DNA from: Arthrobacter sp. YD4
Lineage (GTDB): Bacteria; Actinomycetota; Actinomycetes; Actinomycetales; Micrococcaceae
Reading direction: 5' to 3'
Assembly (NCBI RefSeq): GCF_030410515.1
Contig: NZ_JAUHHD010000003.1
Location: forward strand, 434,001-498,000
Length of the DNA: 64,000 nt
In this document: in pieces, positions 42,929 through 53,285 of the stretch
How positions within the stretch are numbered: position 1 is the stretch's first letter
How the letters are laid out: the number at the start of each line of letters is the position of its first letter
The notes under the pieces: generated by a model
Seen by the model: the letters and a program-made list of their open reading frames with translations, nothing else
Told to the model about the DNA's origin: nothing
The model's database searches: none
Translations under genes and position numbers: made by a program

Positions 42929-44167
42929 ATGCCAAGCGCACTACCCCTCGGCGACCCCGCGCCGTCGGACGGGCTGCTGCCCGCCCAGGCGCTGGAGGGC
43001 GCCGGGGGCCGGGCCTTCGGGCTCTACGTCCACATCCCGTTCTGCGCGGTGCGCTGCGGTTACTGCGACTTCAACACCTACACCGCCACGGAACTCGGCG
43101 GCGGGGCGTCCCAGGATGCCTACGCAGACACCGCCGTCGCGGAGGTCGGGTTCGCGGCCCGCGCCCTGGCCGATTCCGGGTTGCCGGAGCGTCCGCTCAG
43201 CACCGTCTTCTTCGGCGGCGGCACCCCCACCCTCCTCCCTGCGGAAGACCTGGCCCGCATCCTGCGCGCCGCCGTTGACACCTGGGGCCTTGCCCCCGGC
43301 GCCGAGGTGACCACCGAGGCGAACCCGGACTCGGTGACCCGCGAGTCCCTTCAGCTCCTGGCCGACGCCGGCTTCACCCGGGTGTCCTTCGGGATGCAAT
43401 CCGCCGTGCCGCACGTGCTCAAGGTCCTGGACCGGACCCACACGCCCAGCCGGGTGCCCCTGGTGGTCGAGTGGGCACGGGAGGCCGGGCTGGCCGTCAG
43501 CCTCGACCTGATCTACGGCACGCCCGGTGAGTCGCTGGAGGACTGGCGCCATTCACTGGAGACGGCCCTGTCCTACCGCCCGGACCACATCAGCGCCTAC
43601 GCCCTGATCGTCGAGGAGGGCACCAAGCTCGCCGCCCAGATCCGCCGCGGCGAGGTCCCGGGGATCGACGACGACGACCACGCGGCCAAGTACGAACTGG
43701 CCGACGAACTCATTTCCGCCGCCGGGCTGGGCTGGTACGAGGTCAGTAACTGGGCGGCGACGCCGGAGCAGGCCTGCCGCCACAACCTCGCCTACTGGCG
43801 CGGCGACGACTGGTGGGGGATCGGTCCGGGGGCCCACTCTCACGTCGGCGGAGTCCGCTGGTGGAACGTCAAGCACCCCGTCGCCTACGCCGCGCGGCTG
43901 GACTCCGGCGCCTCCCCGGCGGCCGGCCGGGAAACCCTGGACTCGGAGACCCGCAATATCGAGCGCATCATGCTCGAGGCGCGGCTGGTCTCGGGCCTGG
44001 ACATCCCCAGCCTGGGCGGGCTGGAGGAAACCGGCCGGCACGCCGTCGCGGGACTGATCGCCGACGGACTCGTGGAACCGGCACAGGCCTTCCGCGGCCG
44101 GCTGGTCCTCACGCTGAAGGGCCGCCTCCTGGCCGACGCCGTCGTCCGACGGCTGCTGCCGGACTGA
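42929..44167 (+). CDS. hemW: Radical SAM heme chaperone HemW
   Basis: HemW binds heme and a 4Fe-4S cluster and inserts heme into target proteins. It was long annotated as oxygen-independent coproporphyrinogen oxidase. The 412-residue protein has the radical SAM motif CAVRCGYCDF (CxxxCxxC) near residue 38 and GGGTPTLLP, followed by the HemN C-terminal domain. The extra cysteine and residues of true HemN are absent. It follows lepA by 2 bases, the usual lepA-hemW order. Confidence 0.93.
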   Translation: MPSALPLGDPAPSDGLLPAQALEGAGGRAFGLYVHIPFCAVRCGYCDFNTYTATELGGGASQDAYADTAVAEVGFAARALADSGLPERPLSTVFFGGGTPTLLPAEDLARILRAAVDTWGLAPGAEVTTEANPDSVTRESLQLLADAGFTRVSFGMQSAVPHVLKVLDRTHTPSRVPLVVEWAREAGLAVSLDLIYGTPGESLEDWRHSLETALSYRPDHISAYALIVEEGTKLAAQIRRGEVPGIDDDDHAAKYELADELISAAGLGWYEVSNWAATPEQACRHNLAYWRGDDWWGIGPGAHSHVGGVRWWNVKHPVAYAARLDSGASPAAGRETLDSETRNIERIMLEARLVSGLDIPSLGGLEETGRHAVAGLIADGLVEPAQAFRGRLVLTLKGRLLADAVVRRLLPD

Positions 44168-44202
44168 CCCGCCGGGCCGGCGAGCCGCGCACACCAGACA
44201 AA

Positions 44203-44238
44203 AACGGGCACCCCGGGAGAAATCCCGGGGTGCCCGTT
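44203..44238 (-). terminator. Terminator with GAAA/TTTC tetraloop
   Basis: A perfect 16-bp stem (44203-44218 with 44223-44238) closes on a 4-base loop. On the minus strand it is followed by T's, which fits the end of the DUF4870 gene; the same stem also closes hemW on the plus strand. Confidence 0.82.
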
Positions 44239-44257
44239 GACGTTGTGGGAACCGGCG

Positions 44258-44677
44258 CTACTTGATCCAGCGCAGGTTGAACTCGTAGCGGTGCGGCTGG
44301 CCGCGGTTGACGTGGATGCCGGCCGCCACGGAGAAGCAGGCCAGCGCGATCCAGATGACCGTGGCCAGGACCGCGAACAGGTTGCCCACCACGGGGACGA
44401 ACACCAGCAGGTTGGCCACCACGGCCGCGATCGTCGGCGGCAGGGTGAAGTTCAGCGCTTCCTTGGACTCCTGGGCGGTGAAGGGGCCGCGGTCCTTGAA
44501 GATCAGGTAGATCAGCAGCGACGGGATGCAGCCGAGGATGCCTCCGAAGTGCGACAGGGTGGCCCACTGACGGTCCTCGCTGGCGGTCAGGGGAAGCGCA
44601 TTTGCGGGAACGCCATGGTACTGCGACTGGCCGTGACCGGCCTGGGGGTCCGTGTGTTCGCGTGCGTCTTCTGCCAC
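44258..44677 (-). CDS. DUF4870 membrane protein
   Basis: The 139-residue protein has three membrane helices (about residues 40-60, 80-100 and 103-125) and the DUF4870 pattern: LSHFGGILGCIPSLLIYLIF, then KEALNFTL and the C-terminal RYEFNLRWIK. The GTG at 44677 has AAAGGACG upstream. The family has no established function. Confidence 0.85.
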   Translation of the reverse strand: MAEDAREHTDPQAGHGQSQYHGVPANALPLTASEDRQWATLSHFGGILGCIPSLLIYLIFKDRGPFTAQESKEALNFTLPPTIAAVVANLLVFVPVVGNLFAVLATVIWIALACFSVAAGIHVNRGQPHRYEFNLRWIK

Positions 44678-44804
44678 GTTTCGTCCTTTGGATTGCGGTG
44701 GAGCGTTGGTACCTGTGCGGGCGCGGCCACCGTCACAACGCGGCGGCCACCGTATCAAGAATACTTGCTTGGGCGCCGACGCCCGCCACCTTGCCGGACG
44801 GGCC

Positions 44805-45662
44805 CTACTGTTCCGGGGCGGTGAGGAAGTCGATGACCTCCTCCACCCGGCCCAGAAGCGAGGGTTCCAGGTCGGCATAGCTGCGGACGGCGCCGAGGAG
44901 TTTCTGCCAGCCCAACCCGATGTCCTCCTTGGTGCTGTGCGGCCAGCCGCAGGCGGTCAGGATGCCGGTCTTCCAGTCCACGCCGCGGGGGATCACGGGC
45001 CAGCGTTCGATGCCCAGCACGGACGGCCGGATAGCCTGCCAGACGTCGATGTACGGGTGGCCGACGATCAGGACGTTGCCGCGGGCTCCGGGGGAAGCCA
45101 TGACGGCCTCGGCGATCCGGGATTCCTTGGAATCGGCCACCAGGTGGTCCACCAAGACGCCGAGGCGCCGGGCGGGACCCGGGCGGAAGTCCCTGACCGC
45201 GCCCGCGAGATCGTCGATGCCGTGCAGGGGCTCGACGACGATGCCCTCGACCCGGAGATCGTCGCCCCAGACCTTCTCGACCAGTTCGGCGTCGTGCTTG
45301 CCCTCAACCCAGATCCGGCTGGCCTTGGCTACCTGCGCCCGCTGGCCCTCCACGCGCACCGAGCCGGACGCCGTGCGCGTCCCGGCTGCCGGTCCTGCGG
45401 CCGCCCGGGGTGCCGGCGGCATCAGCCGGATGGGCCGGCCCTCCAGGAGGAAGCCGTAGCCGAGGCGGAAAGTCCGGGACTTCCCGCGCCGGTCCTCAAG
45501 GGCCACGACGTGCATGCCGCCGGACTTCTCCACCCGGGTGACGGCACCAACCCAGCCGGACTGCACGTCCTCGAGGACCATGCCGCGCTGCACCGGGACC
45601 TCGGGCAGCTGGGAAGGGGCGGGGGCGGTGAGGTCCTGCGGGCCCCAGTTCTGATAGGACAT
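44805..45662 (-). CDS. DUF3097 protein, TOPRIM-like
   Basis: The 285-residue protein is an actinobacterial conserved protein of DUF3097 type. The central segment RIWVEGKHDAELVEKVWGDD resembles the Glu motif of TOPRIM domains and VLVDHLVADSKE the DxD-like motif, which suggests metal-dependent nucleic acid or nucleotide chemistry. No experimental function is known to me. It lies next to hemW and hrcA as in many relatives. Confidence 0.8.
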   Translation of the reverse strand: MSYQNWGPQDLTAPAPSQLPEVPVQRGMVLEDVQSGWVGAVTRVEKSGGMHVVALEDRRGKSRTFRLGYGFLLEGRPIRLMPPAPRAAAGPAAGTRTASGSVRVEGQRAQVAKASRIWVEGKHDAELVEKVWGDDLRVEGIVVEPLHGIDDLAGAVRDFRPGPARRLGVLVDHLVADSKESRIAEAVMASPGARGNVLIVGHPYIDVWQAIRPSVLGIERWPVIPRGVDWKTGILTACGWPHSTKEDIGLGWQKLLGAVRSYADLEPSLLGRVEEVIDFLTAPEQ

Positions 45663-45805
45663 CGGTTACACACTGCTTTGCATCGGGGCGGAACTGCAAC
45701 GGGGGACGGCGTCGGGCCGGGGTGGTGGCCGGCCGCGCCGGGCAGTCGCCCGGCTTGCCACGGTCACGCCCGGAGCGAATCCAATGCTAACAACGCGGCC
45801 GGACA

Positions 45806-45811
45806 TATTAG
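45806..45811 (+). promoter_or_regulatory. -10 hexamer of the hrcA-dnaJ operon
   Basis: TATTAG lies 6 bases before the CIRCE element, so transcription should start at its left edge, the usual placement for HrcA repression. Confidence 0.45.
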
Positions 45812-45816
45812 ACTGG

Positions 45817-45843
45817 TTAGCACTGAGGCATGCCGAGTGCTAA
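45817..45843 (+). promoter_or_regulatory. CIRCE operator (HrcA-binding site)
   Basis: TTAGCACTG-N9-GAGTGCTAA matches the CIRCE consensus TTAGCACTC-N9-GAGTGCTAA with one mismatch at the inner end of the left arm. It is 62 bases before the hrcA start. HrcA bound here should repress hrcA, dnaJ and rsmE until heat shock occupies GroEL. Confidence 0.93.
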
Positions 45844-45905
45844 CCCCCGGGTTCTTCCGGGCGGCGGGCGCCGGTTGACGGTTGAGGCTCGATTGGAGGT
45901 GCGGC

Positions 45906-46919
45906 GTGAGCGAACCACGCAAACTCGAAGTGCTGCGCGCCATCGTGGAGGACTACGTCCATTCCCGTGAACCCGTGGGCTCCAAGGCGCTGGTGGAACG
46001 CCACCGCCTGGGCGTCTCCAGCGCAACGATCCGCAACGACATGGCCGCGCTGGAGGACGAGGGGCTGATCACCGCCCCGCACACCAGCGCCGGACGGATC
46101 CCCACGGACAAGGGCTACCGGCTCTTCGTGGACCGCATCTCCGCGGTCAAGCCGCTGTCCCCGGCGGAGCGGCGGGCCATCCAGGCCCTGCTGGAGGGCT
46201 CCGAAGACCTCGACGACGTCCTGGACCGGACGGTGCGCCTGCTGGCGCAACTGACCAACCAGGTGGCCGTGGTGCAGTACCCGCTGCTCAGCCGGGCCCG
46301 GGTGCGGCACATCGAGTTCGTGCTGCTGGCACCGCGAAAAGTGCTGACCGTGCTCATCGCGGACACCGGCAAGGTCGAACAGCGCGTCATCGACGTCGGC
46401 CAGGACCTTGGCGACGAAACCCTCGCCGAGCTGCGGGGCGTCTTCCTCGGCCGGCTCGGCGGCACCCCGTTGAGCCTGCTCCCGCAGACCCTGCCCGACG
46501 TCGTCGACAGCACCGCCCCCGCCCGCCGCGGCGCCGCCCAGGCGCTGGCCCGCGGACTGGAGGCGCTGGCCGCCAGCAGCCGCGAGGAGCGGATGGTGAT
46601 GGCCGGCACGGCCAACCTCGCCCGCTCCAACGTTGACTTCCCGCTGAGCATTGGCCCCGTCCTCGAGGCCCTCGAGGAGCAGGTGGTCATGCTCCGGCTG
46701 CTCTCGGACATGGCCGAGGACCCCCGCGGCGTGACCGTCAGCATCGGCCGGGAGAACCCCTACGACGGGCTCTCCGAGGCCTCCGTGGTGGCCACCGGGT
46801 ACGGCCCCGACGCCACCGCCAAGGTGGGCATCCTCGGCCCCACCCGGATGGATTACCCCACCACCATGGCCGCCGTCCGCGCGGTGGCCCGCTACCTTTC
46901 ACGGATCCTCGGGCCCTGA
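45906..46919 (+). CDS. hrcA: Heat-inducible transcriptional repressor HrcA
   Basis: HrcA represses chaperone genes by binding CIRCE and needs GroEL to fold. The 337-residue protein has an N-terminal winged helix (PVGSKALVERHRLGVSSATI) and the GAF-like C-terminal part. The GTG at 45906 is set by GGAGGTGCGGC. Confidence 0.96.
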   Translation: MSEPRKLEVLRAIVEDYVHSREPVGSKALVERHRLGVSSATIRNDMAALEDEGLITAPHTSAGRIPTDKGYRLFVDRISAVKPLSPAERRAIQALLEGSEDLDDVLDRTVRLLAQLTNQVAVVQYPLLSRARVRHIEFVLLAPRKVLTVLIADTGKVEQRVIDVGQDLGDETLAELRGVFLGRLGGTPLSLLPQTLPDVVDSTAPARRGAAQALARGLEALAASSREERMVMAGTANLARSNVDFPLSIGPVLEALEEQVVMLRLLSDMAEDPRGVTVSIGRENPYDGLSEASVVATGYGPDATAKVGILGPTRMDYPTTMAAVRAVARYLSRILGP

Positions 46920-46985
46920 CCGGCCGGATCCACCACCAGGCTTGTCGCCCAGCACCGGCAGTACAAAAAGGAAGAGATACACACT

Positions 46986-48116
46986 TTGAGCAGCCACTAC
47001 GACGTTCTTGGAGTCTCCCGCGAAGCAACCGGCGAGGAAATCAAGAAGGCCTACCGCAAACTCGCGCGGACCCTGCACCCGGACGTCAACCCGGGCGAGG
47101 ACGCGTCCGAGCGCTTCAAGGCGGTCACCCACGCCTACGAGGTGCTCTCCGACCCGCAGAAGCGCCGCGTCTACGACACCACCGGCAACGAGAACGGCAC
47201 GGACAACGGCTTCGGCGGCGGCAGCTACGCCGGTCAGGGCTTCGCGTTCCAGGACATCTTCGAGACCTTCTTCGGCGGTGCCGCCGGAGCCGGCGGCCCG
47301 GCCTCCCGCGTCCGCCGCGGCCAGGACGCGCTGATCAGCGTCCGGATCGAGCTGCGCGACGCCGTCTTCGGGGTCAACAAGAAGCTCGAGGTGGACACCG
47401 CCGTCACCTGCCCCACCTGTGAGGGCTCCTGCTGCCGCGAGGGCAGCCACCCGGAACGCTGCGACATTTGCGGCGGCAGCGGCCAGGTCCAGCGCCCGGT
47501 CCGCTCCATCCTGGGCCAGGTCATGACCACCGCCCCGTGCGGCAGCTGCGAGGGCTTCGGCACCGTCATTAAGGACCCCTGCAACGAGTGTGCCGGCCAG
47601 GGCCGGATCCGCAGCCGTCGGTCGCTGACCGTCAAGGTCCCCGCCGGCGTCGCCACCGGCACCAGGATCCAGCTGTCCGGCCAGGGCGAGGCCGGCCCGG
47701 CGGGCGGCCCCTCCGGCGACCTGTACGTGGAGATCCGGGTCAACAACGACCCGACCTTCGTCCGCGAGGGCGACGACCTGCACGCCAGCCTCACCATTCC
47801 GATGACGGCCGCGGCCCTGGGCACCGAGCTGACCCTGGACACCTTCGACGGGCAGCAGGAGATCGACGTCAAGAGCGGCACCCAGTCCGGCGAGGTCATC
47901 ACCCTGCGCGGCCTCGGCGTCACCCACCTGCGCGGCTACGGCCGAGGCGACCTCAAGGTCCACCTCCAGGTGGAGACCCCCGCCAAGCTCGACGCCGCCC
48001 AGGAGGACCTCATGCGCCAGCTGGCCAAGCTCCGCGGCGAGCAGTTCACCGAGGGCAAGCTGGCCGCCAGCGGCGGGGTCTTCGCCAAGCTGCGGGACCG
48101 CCTCGGTAACCTGTAG
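46986..48116 (+). CDS. dnaJ: Chaperone DnaJ
   Basis: DnaJ stimulates DnaK ATPase. The 376-residue protein has the J domain with HPDVNPG (the HPD motif), a short Gly-rich region and the zinc domain with four Cys-x2-Cys-x-Gly repeats ([32 protein letters not shown]); the first repeat lacks the final Gly. It is probably the second actinobacterial copy (DnaJ2), separate from the dnaK operon. TTG start with AAGGAAGAG about 10 bases upstream. Confidence 0.95.
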   Translation: MSSHYDVLGVSREATGEEIKKAYRKLARTLHPDVNPGEDASERFKAVTHAYEVLSDPQKRRVYDTTGNENGTDNGFGGGSYAGQGFAFQDIFETFFGGAAGAGGPASRVRRGQDALISVRIELRDAVFGVNKKLEVDTAVTCPTCEGSCCREGSHPERCDICGGSGQVQRPVRSILGQVMTTAPCGSCEGFGTVIKDPCNECAGQGRIRSRRSLTVKVPAGVATGTRIQLSGQGEAGPAGGPSGDLYVEIRVNNDPTFVREGDDLHASLTIPMTAAALGTELTLDTFDGQQEIDVKSGTQSGEVITLRGLGVTHLRGYGRGDLKVHLQVETPAKLDAAQEDLMRQLAKLRGEQFTEGKLAASGGVFAKLRDRLGNL

Positions 48117-48118
48117 CG

Positions 48119-48910
48119 GTGAGCAATCCGGTCTTCTTCACCCCCGCCGGAACCCTGGACAACCAGGCCCCCGGTTCCACCTTCGTGCTGGACGGCGCCG
48201 AGGCGCGGCATGCCGTCACGGTCAAGCGCCTCGCTGCGGGGGAGCAGGTGGACATCGCCGACGGCGCCGGCCGCCGGATCACCGGCACGGTCACCGCCGC
48301 CGGGCCCCAGGAGCTGACGCTCGAGTGCACCGCGGTCAACGACGAGCCGCGTCCCGCGGTGCGGCTGGTGCTGGTGCAGGCCCTGGCGAAGGGTGACCGG
48401 GACGAACTCGCGGCCGAGACCGCGACGGAGCTGGGGATCGACGCCGTCGTCCCGTGGCAGGCCGAACGGTCGATCGTCCGCTGGAAGCCCGAACGCGCCG
48501 CGAAGGCGCACGCCAAGTGGCAGTCCGTGGTGACGGCGGCGGCGAAACAGGCCCGCAGGGCCTGGATCCCCGAGGTCCGCGCCGCGGTGGACGGCGGCTC
48601 GCTGCAGGCGGCCGTCGCCGCCACGGTGACTTCCGGCGGCCTCGCCGTCATCCTGCACGAAGACGCCGTCCGGCCGCTGCGCCGGGTGCTGGCCGACTGG
48701 CAGGAGAGCGTTAATAGCGCGGACGACGGCGCGGCGCCGCGCGAGGTGCTGCTGATCGTGGGACCGGAGGGCGGGATCAGCCCGCGGGAGGTCACCCGGC
48801 TCTGTGATGCCGGGGCCGTGACCGCGCTGTTGGGGCACCACGTGCTGCGGTCCTCCACCGCCGGGCCCGCGGCCACCGTGCTGGCCAGCGACATCCTGGG
48901 CCGCTGGTAG
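48119..48910 (+). CDS. rsmE: 16S rRNA (uracil-1498-N3)-methyltransferase
   Basis: RsmE methylates U1498 of 16S rRNA. The 263-residue SPOUT enzyme has an N-terminal PUA-like domain and the knotted SAM-binding end LLIVGPEGGISPREV and LGHHVLRSSTAGPAA. GTG two bases after dnaJ; the hrcA-dnaJ-rsmE order is common. Confidence 0.95.
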   Translation: MSNPVFFTPAGTLDNQAPGSTFVLDGAEARHAVTVKRLAAGEQVDIADGAGRRITGTVTAAGPQELTLECTAVNDEPRPAVRLVLVQALAKGDRDELAAETATELGIDAVVPWQAERSIVRWKPERAAKAHAKWQSVVTAAAKQARRAWIPEVRAAVDGGSLQAAVAATVTSGGLAVILHEDAVRPLRRVLADWQESVNSADDGAAPREVLLIVGPEGGISPREVTRLCDAGAVTALLGHHVLRSSTAGPAATVLASDILGRW

Positions 48911-48987
48911 CGGCTACCCGGCAGGCTGCTTAGCGGTGTTTTAGGTGGTCAATTAACCGGGCTATTTGACGGTGCTATTGGACCGGG

Positions 48988-49896
48988 CTACTTAACCGTG
49001 AAGCCGCGGGTGTCGACGTTGAGCTCGGTGGCCTTGCCGTTCGCGTCCACCTGGGACACCCGCGCCTCGTAGCTGCCTGGTCCCAGGTTCAGGGTGAAGC
49101 TGAACAGCCCCGACTGCTGCGCGTCTGCCGCCGCGGTCATCATGCCGCTCTGGTACGGGGTCTTGGCGTTGCCGTCGACCTTCTGGATCTCCCAGCGGAG
49201 CTTCCCGCCCGGCGAGGTGCTGCGGCCGGAGATCTTTACCGCGCCGTCGGCCACGGTGGTGCCCTCCTGCGGGTCGATGATCCACACCGGCGCCACCATG
49301 CCGGCGCTGCGGGAGGTGGGTGCGCCCAGCCGGACCCGGTTGAACGCGACGTAGTCGGTGTGGCCGTCCACAAGGATGACCACCTGGATCTGCTGCCCGG
49401 AGTCCGTCAGCCCGGCGCTGGCCGCGGCGGCGGTGGCCGTGTAGACCAGCTGCTGGATGGCGCGCCCGGCCATGTCGGCGTCGAGGTTGCTGTTGAACGC
49501 GTCGGAGGACACGTCCACCGTGATGGTGTTCTTGCCGGAGATCGACGTGGCGAGCTTGCGCGGATTCTGCCACGGGGTGAAGAAGTCAGGGTCCAGCGGC
49601 TTCTGGGACATCATCACCCGCAACGCGCGGGTCACGGGGTTGTCGTCCTCGGAGACGTCCCGGAATTCGCGGTAGAGGAAGACGTTGTTGTTGCTGCGGC
49701 CGATCCAGTACACCGGGGCCTTGTTGGAGGCCTGCGCGGATTCCAGCGGGGCGCTCGTGGCGGTGGTCCCGTCCGCGGGTCCCGGCACCGTCTGGGTGGG
49801 GGAGCCGGCATCGGTGATGTCCTGCCGGGGGTTGGCGACGCAACCGGAGAGCACCAGGGAAGCGGGCAGCACGACCAGCAGCAGGCCGCGGCGCAT
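48988..49896 (-). CDS. GerMN and Gmad2 domain lipoprotein
   Basis: The 302-residue protein has a lipoprotein signal peptide with lipobox LVLSGC at residues 14-19, so it should be anchored outside the membrane. A GerMN domain follows (PVYWIGRSNNNVFLYREF, about residues 60-175, with TITVDVSSDAFNSN) and then a Gmad2 Ig-like domain (VWIIDPQEGTTVADG...). It is shorter than LpqB and lacks its propeller domain. Its job is unknown; cell-envelope or spore-type peptidoglycan functions are known for some GerMN proteins. The ATG at 49896 gives a clean signal peptide, with no strong ribosome site. Confidence 0.8.
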   Translation of the reverse strand: MRRGLLLVVLPASLVLSGCVANPRQDITDAGSPTQTVPGPADGTTATSAPLESAQASNKAPVYWIGRSNNNVFLYREFRDVSEDDNPVTRALRVMMSQKPLDPDFFTPWQNPRKLATSISGKNTITVDVSSDAFNSNLDADMAGRAIQQLVYTATAAAASAGLTDSGQQIQVVILVDGHTDYVAFNRVRLGAPTSRSAGMVAPVWIIDPQEGTTVADGAVKISGRSTSPGGKLRWEIQKVDGNAKTPYQSGMMTAAADAQQSGLFSFTLNLGPGSYEARVSQVDANGKATELNVDTRGFTVK

Positions 49897-50398
49897 GCGC
49901 CGTGCCGCCGTCGCGGTCCTCGTGCCCTGACTGCTGGCGCCCTTGATGCCGATTGCGGTGCTCCCTCTCGCGGTGGTCGTTGATGTGCGGGCCGTCGCCG
50001 GCCGGGACCGATAGGCCCAATCCAGCATGGCACAGGGGAGGTGCCCGCCGGCGGGGAAGCGGGGCACCCGAACAAACTGCAACGGGAACGATATGAGGCC
50101 GATATGAAGTTGATACCTAAAGCCGGCTAACCGCTGCCGCCACGGCGTCGACGGGACGTCGAACAGGGCGTCGGGCGGGCCACCGGAAGGCGCCGTGGAA
50201 GCGGCCGGTGGCGACGGCGGCCCTGCGTTGGGGCGCCCCGTCCGGCCGGGCCTGGAGCGCGGCACGGCGGCGGTCTCCTGACGTAAGATGGGAGGACCGC
50301 CGGACCCGGCGACGCCGCACCTCACGGCGGCCAGACGGGAGCGGCGGCGACGGAGCATATTCGAGCTGGAGGGAACCAGAGGCCCGCGGGCCATCACC
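49897..50398. other. Intergenic region between the GerMN lipoprotein and phoH
   Basis: The 502-base gap between divergent genes has no supported coding sequence. It contains an AT-rich island (50088-50118) with a tandem octamer CGATATGA spaced by 11 bases, and TAAGAT (50284-50289) as a possible phoH -10. Confidence 0.6.
50089..50107. repeat. Tandem CGATATGA repeats, 11-base period
   Basis: CGATATGA occurs at 50089-50096 and 50100-50107, with a weaker third copy TGATACCT at 50111. A one-helical-turn period is typical of dimeric OmpR/PhoB-type response regulator sites. The nearest gene it could control is the GerMN lipoprotein, 193 bases away. Confidence 0.5.
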
Positions 50399-51483
<1,085 letters not shown>

Positions 51484-51487
<4 letters not shown>

Positions 51488-51957
51488 GCATCGAGGTCAA
51501 CAACGAATCCGGCATCGCCGTCGACGAGGCCGAACTGGTGGCGCTGGCCCGGTACGTCTTCGAACGGCTCTTCATCCACCCGCAGGCGGAGCTGTCCATC
51601 CTGCTGGTGGACGAGCCCGCGATGGAAAAGCTGCACATCGAACTGATGGACGAGCCGGGTTCCACCGACGTCCTCTCCGTCCCGATGGACGAGCTGACCC
51701 CCGGCACCCCGGACAAGCCCACCCCGCAGGGCATGCTCGGTGACATCGCCATCTGCCCGCAGGTCGCCGAGATCCAGGCCCAGAACGCCGGCCACTCCAC
51801 CCAGGACGAGATGCTGCTCCTCACCACGCACGGCATCCTGCACCTGCTCGGCTTCGACCACGCCGAGCCGGAGGAGAAGGAAGAGATGTTCGGCCTGCAG
51901 CGCGAACTCCTCTCCGGCTTCACCGGCCGGGAAGCCCCGGCAGAGACGATTCAGTGA
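51484..51957 (+). CDS. ybeY: Endoribonuclease / rRNA maturation factor YbeY
   Basis: YbeY takes part in 16S rRNA 3'-end processing and ribosome quality control. The 157-residue protein has the zinc motif [11 protein letters not shown] (H-x3-H-x5-H). Coupled to phoH and to the CBS-domain gene by ATGA and GTGA overlaps. Confidence 0.96.
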
Positions 51958-53285
51958 CCCCACTGATCCTGGCCGGCATGTCGCTGGTCTTCCTGAGTTT
52001 TGCCGCGCTTTTGACAGCGGCCGAGGCAGCCTTCAACTACCTCCCACGGCACGACGCCGAGGCGGCGGTGCTGAACAGCCGCGGCACCGCCCTCAAACGG
52101 ATCCTCGCCCAGCCGGTGGCGCACATGCGTGCCCTGCGGTTCTGGCGGATCTGGTTCGAGATGGCCTCCGCCGTGGCCGTGACCGTGCTGCTGCACAGCG
52201 TGCTGGACAACGTCTGGCTGGCCGGCCTGATCGCCACCGGCATCATGGCGATCCTCGGCTTCGTGATCGTGGGAGTTTCCCCGCGCCAGCTGGGCCGGGT
52301 GCACTCCGCCGGGCTGGTGCGCTTCTCCGCGCCGCTGATCCGCTGGCTCTGCTGGGTTCTCGGCCCCATCCCGGGCTGGCTGGTCACCCTCGGCAGCGCC
52401 GTCGCCCCCGGCGCCCCGGCGGACAACGAGGCCTTCTTCAGCGAAGAGGAGTTCCGCGAACTCGTCGAACGCGCCAGCGAATCCGAGGTGATCGAGAACG
52501 ACGAGGCGGAACTGATCCAGTCCGTCTTCGACTTCGGCGACACCCTGGTCCGCGCCGTGATGGTGCCCCGCACGGACATCCTCACCATCGATTCCGGCTC
52601 CAGCCTGCACCGGGCCATGTCCCTGTTCCTCCGCTCCGGCTATTCCCGGATCCCCGTGATCGGCGAGAACACCGACCAGGTCCTCGGCATCGTCTACCTC
52701 AAGGACGTCGCCGCCGTGATCCACAACCTGGAACCCGGCGTCGAACCGCCCGCGGTGGACGCCCTCGCCCGCGAGGTGCGCTACGTTCCCGACTCCAAGC
52801 CCGTCAGCGAACTGCTGCGCGAGCTGCAGAAGGAATCCACCCACGTGGCCATCGTCATCGACGAATACGGCGGCACCGCCGGCCTGGTCACCCTGGAGGA
52901 CCTGATCGAGGAACTCGTCGGCGAGATCGTCGACGAATACGACACAGAGTCCGCCGAGGCCGTCGAGCTGGGCGACGGCACCTACCGGGTGAGCGCCAAG
53001 ATGAGCATCGACGACCTGGGCGAGCTCTTCGACCTGGAGCTCGACGACGACGAGGTGGACACCGTGGGCGGCCTGCTCGCGAAGGCCCTGGGCCGGGTCC
53101 CGATCGTGGGAAGCACCGTCACGGTCGACGGCGTGACCCTCCGCGCCGACCGGCTCGAGGGCCGCCGGAACCGCGTTAGCCACGTCATTGCGGCGGCCGC
53201 GCCAAAGGAAGACACTGACCTTGGAGAGCTACTCGACGAGGCCGACACAATGCAACAGGGAGTTCCACGTGAGCAAGCAGAATAA
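51954..53285 (+). CDS. CorC/HlyC-type hemolysin-family transporter (CNNM domain, CBS pair)
   Basis: The 443-residue protein has a DUF21/CNNM membrane region (about residues 1-140, four hydrophobic segments), two CBS domains (about 200-330, VMVPRTDI...[20 protein letters not shown] and [20 protein letters not shown]) and a C-terminal CorC_HlyC domain. Such proteins are linked to Mg/Co export; the hemolysin name is historical. The usual place is phoH-ybeY-corC-era. Confidence 0.92.
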   Translation: MTPLILAGMSLVFLSFAALLTAAEAAFNYLPRHDAEAAVLNSRGTALKRILAQPVAHMRALRFWRIWFEMASAVAVTVLLHSVLDNVWLAGLIATGIMAILGFVIVGVSPRQLGRVHSAGLVRFSAPLIRWLCWVLGPIPGWLVTLGSAVAPGAPADNEAFFSEEEFRELVERASESEVIENDEAELIQSVFDFGDTLVRAVMVPRTDILTIDSGSSLHRAMSLFLRSGYSRIPVIGENTDQVLGIVYLKDVAAVIHNLEPGVEPPAVDALAREVRYVPDSKPVSELLRELQKESTHVAIVIDEYGGTAGLVTLEDLIEELVGEIVDEYDTESAEAVELGDGTYRVSAKMSIDDLGELFDLELDDDEVDTVGGLLAKALGRVPIVGSTVTVDGVTLRADRLEGRRNRVSHVIAAAAPKEDTDLGELLDEADTMQQGVPREQAE

